Shown: positions 1 to 5,685, counted from the first letter of the stretch. The stretch is DNA of 5,843 bases from Ktedonobacterales bacterium (GCA_025450405.1 JANWHL010000215.1:1-5843); one strand, 5' to 3'. Translations and numbers: made by a program. Notes: generated from the sequence alone by a model not told the origin.

Positions 1-418
1 CCGCCCCCTCCGGGCTGATCACTCCGAATTGCAGCCAGAGCGCCCGCGCGCTGATCTTGACCGCCTCGGCCGCGATCGCGGGGACCGCTGCGGGCGCGCG
101 AAAGACGTCCACCACATCCACCGTGAAGGGGATATCCGTCAACGAAGGGTAGCACCGCTCGCCCAGGATCTCGGTCTCCTTGGGGTTGACCGGCACGATG
201 CGGTAGCCGTGGCGCTGAAGGTAGAAGCCGACGAAGTTGCTCGCCCGCAGCGGACTGGGCGAGAGCCCGACGATAGCCACCGTGCGCGCGGTGCGCATCA
301 GGTCGCGAATCGTCCGCGTGTCCTGGTAGCGCGCCAGATCGAACGGCGCGGCGCTGGCCGCGGCGCCGTTCAGCGCGGCATCTGGCGTGGGGCCAGGCAC
401 TGGCGTGGTCATTTCCAT
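1..418 (-). CDS. CoA-binding (YccU-type, Rossmann-fold) protein, partial
   Basis: The visible 139 residues match the CoA_binding_2 / YccU family (PF13380, COG1832), small cytosolic proteins with a nucleotide-binding Rossmann fold and no firmly assigned reaction. After a low-complexity Ala/Pro-rich leader (about residues 1-25), the first strand and glycine turn read VAIVGLSPSPLRASN (47-61). The family signature GYRIVPVNPKETEILGE follows at 71-87, then CYPSL (89-93), VDVVDVFR (100-107) and ALWLQFGV (126-133). Family members are about 140-150 aa, so only the last helix and C-terminus appear to lie beyond the left edge. An in-frame TGA lies 15-17 bases before the ATG at 418, so the start is that ATG or the ATG at 412. 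AAAGG 11 bases upstream is a weak ribosome site. The gene follows metY on the same strand but is 360 bp away, so co-transcription is uncertain. The family assignment is confident; the role is not known. Confidence 0.88.
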   Translation of the reverse strand, partial: MEMTTPVPGPTPDAALNGAAASAAPFDLARYQDTRTIRDLMRTARTVAIVGLSPSPLRASNFVGFYLQRHGYRIVPVNPKETEILGERCYPSLTDIPFTVDVVDVFRAPAAVPAIAAEAVKISARALWLQFGVISPEGA

Positions 419-459
419 AGCACTGTCAACCTTTCATTTGCTCGGGCCGCGCAAACCAC

Positions 460-608
460 CAAAGGCGAGGGCGGGCTCGGTGATAGGGCGAGGGTCGGCG
501 AGCCGTTCGAAGTGAGGACGCTACGGGTGGTGGGGCGAGGGCGGGCAAACCGTTCCAGACAAGAGCGCGCTGAGTGGCGGGGCGAACATGCGGAATCGAA
601 CTCCGCCT
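460..608 (-). repeat. degenerate copy of the window's ~110-bp repeat, minus orientation
   Basis: Read on the minus strand, this stretch holds GATTCCGCATGTTCGCCCC and then CTCGCCCCACCACCC. These correspond to the boxes ACTTCACTTCCGCATCCTCGCC and CTCGCCCCACCACC of the clusters at 2634-2918 and 4536-5211, which lie in the opposite orientation. It also contains three GGCGAGGG-type subrepeats on the plus strand (464, 487 and 534). The copy is diverged, so its boundaries are approximate. No gene is supported here. Confidence 0.45.
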
Positions 609-637
609 CGAATCACGGACTCCGCGGATAGTTCTAC

Positions 638-778
638 TCATCCCTCCCCCGGCTCCTCTCCGCGTCCTCCGCGTTTCCTCTCCGCGTCCTCTGCGCCCTC
701 GGCGGTTAAATCTCCGTCCCTCTCCGTCTCTCTGTTCCCTTCGTGTCCTCTGTGTCCTCATTGTGATACATTCTGTCC
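638..778. repeat. polypurine/polypyrimidine tract with GAGGACGCGGAG-type repeats
   Basis: Beginning right at the metY stop, the minus strand is almost purely purine with C interruptions for about 140 bases. It is built of short repeated blocks such as GAGGACACAGAGGACACG and GAGGACGCGGAGAGG. The block at 677-707 (AACCGCCGAGGGCGCAGAGG on the minus strand) matches the block at 3852-3882 downstream of the DUF1684 gene at 23 of 31 positions. Similar AACC-CAGAGG repeats are, from memory, common between genes in several GC-rich phyla. No open frame resembling a protein family was seen. Confidence 0.6.
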
Positions 779-2170
779 TCACCCCTGCCCCACGATACCG
801 GCGGCCGCGGGCTCGCTCTGGCGCGCGACGAGCCGCTCCACCGCGCGCAGCCCCCGTTCGAGGTCCCAGATCAGGTCGTCGGGGGTCTCCAGGCCCACCG
901 AGAGGCGGACCGTGCCAGGTGTGACGCCGGTGGCCGGCAGCTCCTCATCGCTCAGCTGACGGTGCGTTGTGCTGGCGGGATGGATCACCAGGCTCTTGGC
1001 GTCGCCGACGTTGGCCAGGTGGCTCCAGAGGCGCAAGGACTCGATGAAGCGCTGGCCCGCCTCGCGCCCGCCGCGGAGATCGCAGGCGAAGACGGCGCCC
1101 GCGCCGCGCGGCAGATAGCGCTGGGCCAGCGCGAGGTATGGGCTGGACTCCAGGCCGGCATAGCGCACGCGCTCGACCATCGGATGCCCTTCAAGGTAGC
1201 GCGCCACCGCCAGCGCGTTCGCGACGTGGCGGTCCATACGCACGGGCAGCGTCTCCAGGCCCAGCGCGTAGAGGAAGGCGGTGAACGGACTCAGCGCGGC
1301 GCCCAGGTCGCGCAGCGTCTCGGCGCGCAGCTTCATCAGGAAGCCATAGACGCCGAAGGTCTCGTGGAAGGCGAGGCCATGATAGGCGGCCGAGGGCTCC
1401 GCGATGCTGGGGAAGCGCCCGTTGGACCAATCGAAGGTGCCGGAATCCACCGCGACACCGCCGATGCTGGTGCCGTGGCCGTCAATGTACTTGGTAGCCG
1501 AGTGCACGACGATGTCGGCGCCCCACTCCATGGGCCGGCAGAGGTACGGCGTGGCGAAGGTGTTGTCCACGATCAGCGGGATCCCGTGCTCGTGAGCGAT
1601 GCCCGCCACCATCTGGATGTCGAGGATGTTGCCACCGGGGTTGCCGATGGTCTCACCGAAGAACGCTTTGGTGCTGTCGCGAACGGCGGCGCGCCAGGCC
1701 GCGGGATCATCGGGGTCCACCATGGTGACGTCCACCGAGAGCTTCGCCAGCGTGTGCTTGAGCTGAGTGATGGTCCCGCCGTAGATCGCCTGCGAGGCGA
1801 CGATGTGGTCGCCCGGCCGCACCAAGGTGAAGAAGACCGCCGCCTGCGCGGCCATACCGCTGGCGAAGGCCACCGCGCCCGCGCCGCCCTCCAGGCTGGC
1901 GATGCGCTCCTCGAAGACCGCCACCGTGGGGTTCATGATGCGGGAGTAGATGTTGCCGTACTCCTGAAGGTTGAAGTACGCGGCGGCGGTATCGGTATCC
2001 TCGAAGACGAAGGCGGAGCTCTGGTAGATCGGGACCGCCGAGGCGCCGGTGTAGGGATCGGGCCGGTGGCCGGCGTGGACCGCGCGGGTCTCGAAGCCGA
2101 ACTCGCGCACGCCATCGCCTTCAGGCGCGGCGGCTCCATCTGGCACGCCCAGCGCGTTGTCAGCAGGCAC
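779..2170 (-). CDS. metY: O-acetylhomoserine sulfhydrylase (aminocarboxypropyltransferase), MetY
   Basis: A cytosolic PLP enzyme of the Cys/Met metabolism family (PF01053). It condenses O-acetyl-L-homoserine with sulfide, or methanethiol, to give homocysteine or methionine. Numbered from the earlier in-frame TTG at 2182, it has YSRIMNPT (79-86, phosphate and cofactor contacts from the neighbouring subunit), the SGMAAQ turn (108-113), VDNTFATP with the cofactor-binding Asp206, and SATKYIDGHG with the Schiff-base Lys231. The C-terminal VRLSVGLE (425-432) carries the substrate-carboxylate Arg. The long insert around 245-285 and overall length of about 435-465 aa fit MetY rather than the shorter MetB/MetC enzymes. 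I prefer the GTG at 2170 (463 aa), because GGAGG lies five bases before it whereas the TTG precedes that site; homology really begins near FGFETRAVHAG. No MetX gene lies in the window. No lesion is visible. Confidence 0.95.
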   Translation of the reverse strand: MPADNALGVPDGAAAPEGDGVREFGFETRAVHAGHRPDPYTGASAVPIYQSSAFVFEDTDTAAAYFNLQEYGNIYSRIMNPTVAVFEERIASLEGGAGAVAFASGMAAQAAVFFTLVRPGDHIVASQAIYGGTITQLKHTLAKLSVDVTMVDPDDPAAWRAAVRDSTKAFFGETIGNPGGNILDIQMVAGIAHEHGIPLIVDNTFATPYLCRPMEWGADIVVHSATKYIDGHGTSIGGVAVDSGTFDWSNGRFPSIAEPSAAYHGLAFHETFGVYGFLMKLRAETLRDLGAALSPFTAFLYALGLETLPVRMDRHVANALAVARYLEGHPMVERVRYAGLESSPYLALAQRYLPRGAGAVFACDLRGGREAGQRFIESLRLWSHLANVGDAKSLVIHPASTTHRQLSDEELPATGVTPGTVRLSVGLETPDDLIWDLERGLRAVERLVARQSEPAAAGIVGQG

Positions 2171-2175
2171 ATGGA

Positions 2176-2180
2176 CCTCC
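2176..2180 (-). promoter_or_regulatory. ribosome binding site of metY that decides the start codon
   Basis: GGAGG on the minus strand is followed by TCCAT and then GTG (2170-2168), the in-frame start. An ATG overlaps that GTG by one base (ATGTG) but lies in another frame, with only three bases between it and GGAGG. The in-frame TTG at 2182 overlaps the site and cannot use it. Confidence 0.65.
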
Positions 2181-2208
2181 AATTCAGGACAGAGCGTTCA
2201 CAATGAGG

Positions 2209-2326
2209 CGGGGTCCCCCACGGGGGCCGGGGTCACCCACGGGGGCCGGGGACATCTGGCTCCCCTCCCCGCGTCGGGGAGGGGTTGGGGGAGAGGTCCG
2301 CAGGGCCGGGGTCCCCCACTGGGGGC
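2209..2326. repeat. palindromic GGGGTCCCCCAC(T)GGGGGC units upstream of metY
   Basis: There are two adjacent 19-bp units (2209-2227 and 2228-2246, CGGGGTCCCCCACGGGGGC and a one-base variant). A third unit at 2307-2326 (CGGGGTCCCCCACTGGGGGC) lies beyond an interposed hairpin. The third unit is nearly identical to the units of the array at 5686-5843. The CCCCC/GGGGG arms make each unit nearly self-complementary. The first unit ends about 39 bases upstream of the metY GTG, within its probable leader or promoter. Any regulatory role is inference. Confidence 0.7.
2262..2284. repeat. perfect GC hairpin (10-bp stem, CGT loop)
   Basis: CCCCTCCCCG, CGT, CGGGGAGGGG forms a perfect 10-bp inverted repeat with a 3-base loop, followed by TTGGGGGAGAGGTCC. 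From memory, this resembles a hairpin repeat common between genes in GC-rich environmental genomes. It has no T-run on either strand, so a Rho-independent terminator is not supported. It lies about 90 bases upstream of metY. Confidence 0.6.
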
Positions 2327-2330
2327 GCAC

Positions 2331-2600
2331 AGAGGGGCGGAGAACAGTGCCACGCGCCGTCGCGCGCGGTGATGCTTCCCTCAGCATAGTCATACCGATC
2401 ATCGCCCATGCGCGCCAGGAGAACCGGCAGAGGAGCACTCGATTCGGAAGATCGGTTCCACGGCGCATGGCCATGGGTCTTCCGGTCATACGCCCCGCGC
2501 GCCACGGTCGAGCCGTCGCAGCGGTATACTCTGGCGCGCCCTCTAGACTTCAACTTATGAGCAAGCAATGTATCCTGTACACCTTGTCGGCCATACGCCC
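2331..2600. other. intergenic region with no supported gene
   Basis: Open frames on both strands here start with weak codons, lack ribosome sites and match no family I know. The minus frame from the TTG at 2568 has ordinary composition for about 70 codons before running into the palindromic repeats. It lacks the strong third-position GC of metY and the DUF1684 gene, so I do not call it. A GAACCG/CGGTTC inverted repeat (2421-2426 and 2453-2458, 26-base loop) might be part of a folded metY leader. I looked for a SAM-I riboswitch core here and did not see one. Confidence 0.4.
2523..2541. repeat. 19-bp duplicate of the TATACT/GGCGCGCC element at 3016
   Basis: GGTATACTCTGGCGCGCCC matches 3016-3034 at 18 of 19 positions, and the flanks do not match. 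No coding frame follows this copy. It may be a promoter fragment copied from upstream of the DUF1684 gene, or a small repeat in its own right. Confidence 0.55.
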
Positions 2601-2633
2601 GTCATGCCCCCCCCGCGAGCGCGGGATTCTTCC

Positions 2634-2918
2634 GAAAATCGCCCGCGGCCCCCACCCACCCCGCTCGCCAGCGCGGATTCGCCGCGTCCTTCAGGGCGCC
2701 TCCTGGCTGTACCACCCCGCCCGCCCCTGGCTGCGACGCTCGCCCCGCGTGCCCATTCCCCACGACCCACCTGAAGCTCAGGAGTGCACGCGGCACTTCA
2801 ATTCCGCATCCTCGCCATACCACCGCGCCCGCCCGAGGTCGCGCCCATTTTCAGCCGTCTCGCTGGCGGCTCGCCGCCATGGCACTTAGACGCGAAACTT
2901 CAATTCCGCATCCTCGCC
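2634..2918 (+). repeat. ~110-bp structured repeat, first cluster
   Basis: Three parts are visible. Block A (2634-2704) matches 4940-5010 at 64 of 71 positions, with the last 32 bases identical. Block B (2771-2834, containing TTCCGCATCCTCGCC) matches 4711-4774 at 54 of 64 without gaps. A palindrome-plus-B unit (2850-2918) matches 5051-5119 at 58 of 69. The palindrome TGGCGGCTCGCCGCCA lies at 2864-2879, starting 14 bases after the T of TTCAG at 2850. No gene is supported, although stop-poor frames run through because of the high GC content. Confidence 0.8.
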
Positions 2919-3015
2919 AGACGCTCGGCCCGCCAGCGACCTGAACGCGTGCCCCGGCGCCGCATCCCCCAGCCAACGTCCTGCCGCCCAGCCGGTCTTG
3001 GGTTGATGCCTATGG

Positions 3016-3034
3016 GGTATACTCCGGCGCGCCC
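3016..3034 (+). promoter_or_regulatory. candidate -10 element of the DUF1684 gene
   Basis: TATACT at 3018-3023 is a good sigma-70-type -10 hexamer in a region otherwise almost free of A and T, 83 bases before the ATG. At the usual spacing the -35 position reads GTCTTG or TCTTGG, which is poor; TTGGGT at 2998 is only 14 bases away. The whole 19-bp element recurs at 2523-2541. Confidence 0.4.
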
Positions 3035-3069
3035 CTCGGGTGCCGCGCCCCGTTGCGAGGCCCGTGAAA

Positions 3070-3086
3070 GCGGCGCGCGGCGCCGC
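3070..3086 (+). promoter_or_regulatory. stable leader hairpin just upstream of the DUF1684 ribosome site
   Basis: GCGGCGC, GCG, GCGCCGC forms a perfect 7-bp GC stem with a 3-base loop, ending three bases before the Shine-Dalgarno. It does not cover the ribosome site as drawn. It could stabilise the message or be chance in GC-rich DNA. Confidence 0.3.
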
Positions 3087-3089
3087 GTG

Positions 3090-3097
3090 GGAGGAGG
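3090..3097 (+). promoter_or_regulatory. ribosome binding site of the DUF1684 gene
   Basis: GGAGGAGG lies nine bases before the ATG at 3107. It is the strongest ribosome site in the window and fixes that start. Confidence 0.8.
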
Positions 3098-3106
3098 AAC
3101 TCAGCG

Positions 3107-3826
3107 ATGGACGAGAGCGAGCACGCGACGGCGACGGCCACCTGGCTGGACCTGTACGACTACCGGCGGCGCGTCGCGGAGATGTACCGCCGCCGAGCCG
3201 AGGCACTGCGCGTGGGCCAGGACGAGGCGGACACGCAGGCCCGCTTCCGTGCGGCCAAGGATGCCCTCTTCGCGCACCACCCGCAGTCGGCGCTGGGACC
3301 AGATGACCGCGCCCACTTCACCGGCCTGCGCTACTTCGCCTACAACCCCGCGCTGCGGCAGGAGGCGACGCTCGCGCCCGAGACGGATCCCGCCGACCAG
3401 GAGATGGAGGCCAGCGGTCCCCACACCATGCGCTTCCACCGCGCGGGGCGCGTCCGCTTCACCATCGAGGGCACGCCGCTGGAGCTAATCGTCTACTGGA
3501 TCGACGTCTACGGCGGGGGCCTCTTCCTGCCGTTCCGCGACGCCACCTGCCCCGCCGAGAGCTATGGCGGCGGGCGCTACCTCTTCGACACGGTGAAGGG
3601 TAGCGACTTCATCCCGCTGGACGCGGCGGGCGCGCCGGCGCCGCCCGCCGCCGGCGCGGCAACGCCTATAGGCTATGCGGGCGGCCGCATCCTGCTCGAT
3701 TTCAACTACGCCTACAATCCCTCCTGCGCCTACGATCCGCGCTGGGTCTGCCCCCTCGCGCCCAACGAGAACCGCCTGGCTGTAGCGATCCGTGCGGGCG
3801 AGCGAAAGTACCACGAGGACGAATGA
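3107..3826 (+). CDS. DUF1684 family protein
   Basis: This 239-residue soluble protein belongs to DUF1684 (PF07920), a family of unknown function. No signal peptide or membrane segment is visible, so it is probably cytosolic. The N-terminal part is helical and Arg-rich (WLDLYDYRRRVAEMYRRR, 13-30). A beta-rich core follows, with GRVRFTIEGTPLELIVY (114-130) and FLPFRDATCPAESYGGGRY (140-158). The C-terminal signature is LDFNYAYNPSCAYDPRWVC (197-215), then PLAPNENRLAVAIRAGE. The Asn-Pro-Ser-Cys-Ala-Tyr and second-Cys motif is the conserved hallmark of the family. The segment at 172-187 is an Ala/Pro/Gly-rich insert that I would not expect in the core. The gene is flanked by repeats on both sides and appears monocistronic. 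A candidate -10 and a strong ribosome site support the start. Family assignment is confident; no specific reaction can be stated. Confidence 0.92.
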   Translation: MDESEHATATATWLDLYDYRRRVAEMYRRRAEALRVGQDEADTQARFRAAKDALFAHHPQSALGPDDRAHFTGLRYFAYNPALRQEATLAPETDPADQEMEASGPHTMRFHRAGRVRFTIEGTPLELIVYWIDVYGGGLFLPFRDATCPAESYGGGRYLFDTVKGSDFIPLDAAGAPAPPAAGAATPIGYAGGRILLDFNYAYNPSCAYDPRWVCPLAPNENRLAVAIRAGERKYHEDE

Positions 3827-3851
3827 CCGCGGATGGAGACGCGGAGGAATG

Positions 3852-3882
3852 AACCACAGAGATCACAGCGGTCACGGAGAGG
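3852..3882 (+). repeat. AACC-CAGAGG purine-rich repeat after the DUF1684 gene
   Basis: AACCACAGAGATCACAGCGG and the next 11 bases align without gaps to the reverse complement of 677-707 at 23 of 31 positions. In both places the purine-rich strand is the coding strand of the gene just upstream, and the repeat lies within about 110 bases after its stop codon (26 here, 72 to 102 for metY). Confidence 0.55.
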
Positions 3883-3901
3883 GCGGAGACGGTAGGCTCG
3901 T

Positions 3902-3919
3902 GGTGGCGCGCAAGCCACC
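3902..3919. terminator. weak hairpin between the convergent DUF1684 gene and membrane pseudogene
   Basis: GGTGGC, GCGCAA, GCCACC forms a 6-bp stem with a 6-base loop between two convergent reading frames (ends at 3826 and 3935). There is no T-run on either side, so it fits an intrinsic terminator poorly. It is called only because of its position. Confidence 0.22.
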
Positions 3920-3934
3920 CGGCAGGATGGTGCG

Positions 3935-4382
3935 CTAACGCGCGGGGAGGTGTTGCAGGATCAAGGCGGCGGCGAGCAGGACACCAATCAGCACCACGCA
4001 TGTCCCAGCCACTACCACAAACTGGCGCAATTGTCGGCGGAAATTTGGCATCAGGGCGGTGGCAAGCGGATTGTCGACATCCTCGGGCAACGGCGTTCGC
4101 GGGGCCGTGATATTCCTCGAAGCATACAGCCTCCCAATGTCGAACACGCGAGCGGAGGCACGCGGCCAACCCGAGTAGCATGAGCGGAAACAACGCCGCA
4201 TCCCAAGCAAATTTCCAGAACTCGCCCCAGTCGCCCGACTAGCCTACTTGCCAGGTCCACCACAAAGCAAACCCCAGAAGGCAGACCTCGCCAAACGCGA
4301 GCACAACGAGCACGAATATGAACGAAGTGATGACGCGCGTAGACTCGCGTGCTCCATCCGTCCCTGGCGCGCGCACGGACAT
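3935..4382 (-). pseudogene. small multi-helix membrane protein gene broken by a stop and a frameshift
   Basis: Read on the minus strand from the ATG at 4382 (GGAGGG three bases upstream), the frame gives MSVRAPGTDG, a short polar stretch and a hydrophobic helix (VITSFIFVLVVLAFGEVCLL). It stops at TAG (4239-4241) after 47 residues. Immediately past the stop the same frame continues with WGEFWKFAWDAALFPLMLLG, a second helix. The membrane-like reading then moves to another frame near 4150-4165, giving VFDIGRLYASRNITAPRTPL, the loop DNPLATALMPNFRRQLRQF and a third helix (VVVAGTCVVLIGVLLAAALI) to the TAG at 3935. Three hydrophobic segments joined by plausible loops argue for one ancestral gene of about 148 codons with two lesions. 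Alternatives are a genuine 47-residue one-helix protein followed by debris, or sequencing errors. I do not recognise the family. Confidence 0.5.
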
Positions 4383-4535
4383 GCTCCCTCCGACACTGAT
4401 AGATCTCCGGCGCCAGCATGGCAGAAGCGCTGCCGTCCGTCAACCCTCCACGGCACGCCACCCGATGCGGTCCCCGCTCGTCGCGTCCCAGTCCCCGGCA
4501 ACTTGGTCGCCTGATCCCGGCCGTAACCATGCGTG

Positions 4536-4774
4536 GCCGCGTCCGTCAGGGCGCCTGCTCGCCCCACCACCACGCCCGCCCCCGCCGCCACTCGCCAGTT
4601 TCAGCGGCCGCACTGGCGCCCCGCTCGCCATTCATGTTTCGCCTGAACTTAGCCCCAAGGACACGCCGTTGCCAGACCTGCGCCTCCCCGCCTGGTGCCC
4701 CGCGCCCTGCCCCAAGCTCAGGATTACACGCGGAACTTCACTTCCGCATCCTCGCCCAACCACCGCGCTTGCCC
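4536..4774 (+). repeat. ~110-bp structured repeat, second cluster (left part)
   Basis: GCCGCGTCCGTCAGGGCGCC at 4536, with the four bases after it, matches the end of block A of the other copies at 22 of 24. A TTCAG at 4600 is followed 14 bases later by the palindromic TGGCGCCCCGCTCGCCA (4614-4630; 5-bp arms, 7-base centre). Block B at 4711-4774 aligns to 2771-2834 at 54 of 64. About 80 bases between the palindrome and block B are extra compared with the most compact copy. The stretch at 4395-4535 to the left shows no feature I can name. Confidence 0.7.
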
Positions 4775-4900
4775 CTCGCTGTCGCGCTTACCCGTGGTCG
4801 CTCCCAATCTTCAGTGCTCCGCACCGCACCGGCAGCTCAGGATTCTCCCGTAAATAGCCCTGTGGTCGAGGCGCCGCTGCCCGTCCCGCCGCGATTTGCG

Positions 4901-5211
4901 GGCCCATCGCTGACGGCGCGCCGTCATGGGGCTTCCCTCGAAAACCGCCCGCGGCCCCCCACCACCCCGCGCGCCGCTGCGGATTCGCCGCGTCCTTCAG
5001 GGCGCCTCCTCGCTCCACCACCCGGCCCCCCCTTGGTGGCCACCGTCATGTTCAGCCGGACCACTGGCGGCCGGCCGCCATGGCACGTACACGCGGCACT
5101 TCACTTCCGCATCCTCGCCCCACCACGGCCCTCGCCCATGGTCGCGCGCCCGTGATCGTCGGCATGTTCAGGCCCAACGCTGACGGCGCGCCGTCACGGG
5201 GCTTCCCGCGA
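4901..5211 (+). repeat. ~110-bp structured repeat, second cluster (right part)
   Basis: This is the most complete set of units. The palindrome TGACGGCGCGCCGTCA occurs at 4911-4926 and 5181-5196, within a 41-bp segment repeated at 38 of 41 positions (4901-4941 and 5171-5211). Between them lie block A (4940-5010), TTCAG at 5051, the palindrome TGGCGGCCGGCCGCCA at 5065-5080, and block B with TTCCGCATCCTCGCC ending at 5119. The last copy ends two bases before the stop codon of the SRPBCC gene. The interval 4775-4900 contains only weak echoes of the same boxes. Confidence 0.8.
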
Positions 5212-5213
5212 TT

Positions 5214-5654
5214 TCACGCGGCCCTGGCGCACGTCAGCTCTTGCAGCCGCGCGAGGAAGTGCGTCCACCCCGCCAGGTGGCCGGCGCGCGCGTCCGCCTC
5301 GGCGGCACTGGCGCCATAGCGGCCGTGGGCGACGCAGAGACGCGTGCCGCCGCCGGGCAGCGGCTCGAAGGTGACCACAACCCGGCGCGTTGGCATATCG
5401 GCCGGCTCGTGATCCCAGCGCCAGGTGAAGGCCAGCGTCGCGCCCGGCTCGACCACCGTGTACGCCCCGCGCAGATGCCAGTCCGGCAGCGGCCACGCCA
5501 GGTGGTACGTGCCGCCGGGCCGCGGGTCGGTCTCGGCCACTTGCGGCCACCAGCGGGTGAGCAGCGCGGGGATGGTCCAGTGGTCGAAGAGCGCCTCGGG
5601 CGGGCAGCCCGGGTAGCATGCGGCCATGAGCAGACGGTCGGGATCCGTGGGCAC
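5214..5654 (-). CDS. AHSA1-like SRPBCC (START-fold) domain protein
   Basis: This 146-residue single-domain cytosolic protein resembles the AHSA1 / polyketide-cyclase branch of the SRPBCC superfamily (PF08327), which builds a hydrophobic pocket for unknown small ligands. The domain order is visible. The N-terminal helix PPEALFDHWTIPALLTRWWP (18-37) ends in the typical RWW. PGGTYHL (46-52) follows, then RGAYTVVEPGATLAFTWRW (62-80), where the family usually has G-Y-x-E-(I/V)-x-P-x-(R/E)-L-x-(F/Y)-T-W. VVVTFEPLPGGGTRLCVAHG (92-111) comes next, and the C-terminal helix (around 127-141) has the family's GW pair at 129-130. The length is normal. The GTG at 5654 has only a poor ribosome site. The ATG at 5627 would delete the first strand, so the start is uncertain, but no better start codon is visible upstream. 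No neighbour suggests a ligand. Confidence 0.87.
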   Translation of the reverse strand: MPTDPDRLLMAACYPGCPPEALFDHWTIPALLTRWWPQVAETDPRPGGTYHLAWPLPDWHLRGAYTVVEPGATLAFTWRWDHEPADMPTRRVVVTFEPLPGGGTRLCVAHGRYGASAAEADARAGHLAGWTHFLARLQELTCARAA

Positions 5655-5685
5655 CTCGCCCAGCGCGGAATCCGCGAGAACGATT

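Noticed and set aside
962..2206. 414-codon plus-strand open frame opposite metY
   Set aside because: It is the antisense shadow of a clear MetY gene. The high GC content removes stop codons, and the translation has no family features.
2262..2284. Rho-independent terminator
   Set aside because: The stem is perfect, but no T-run follows on either strand and it lies upstream of metY rather than at a gene end.
2233..2568. Minus-strand 111-codon frame (VYRCDGSTVARGAYDR...) as a real small gene
   Set aside because: It has a TTG start without a ribosome site, relaxed third-position composition compared with the true genes, and a C-terminus that is only translated palindromic repeats. I cannot exclude a decayed gene fragment.
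2183..2570. SAM or cobalamin riboswitch upstream of metY
   Set aside because: I looked on the minus strand for the SAM-I core (GGAGGGA followed by CGGCAACC) and for a B12-box-like core and found neither. A covariance search would be the decisive test.
3485..3814. Antisense frames across the DUF1684 gene
   Set aside because: The plus-strand gene has the family motif, a strong ribosome site and a normal length. The minus frames are compositional shadows.
4418..5155. 245-codon plus-strand open frame with repeated peptide motifs (FRILAPP, DSPRPSGRLL)
   Set aside because: The peptide repeats merely translate the DNA repeats. In the first cluster the same boxes fall in different frames with stops between them, so frame is not preserved. 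The product is Pro/Arg/Ala-rich with no ribosome site.
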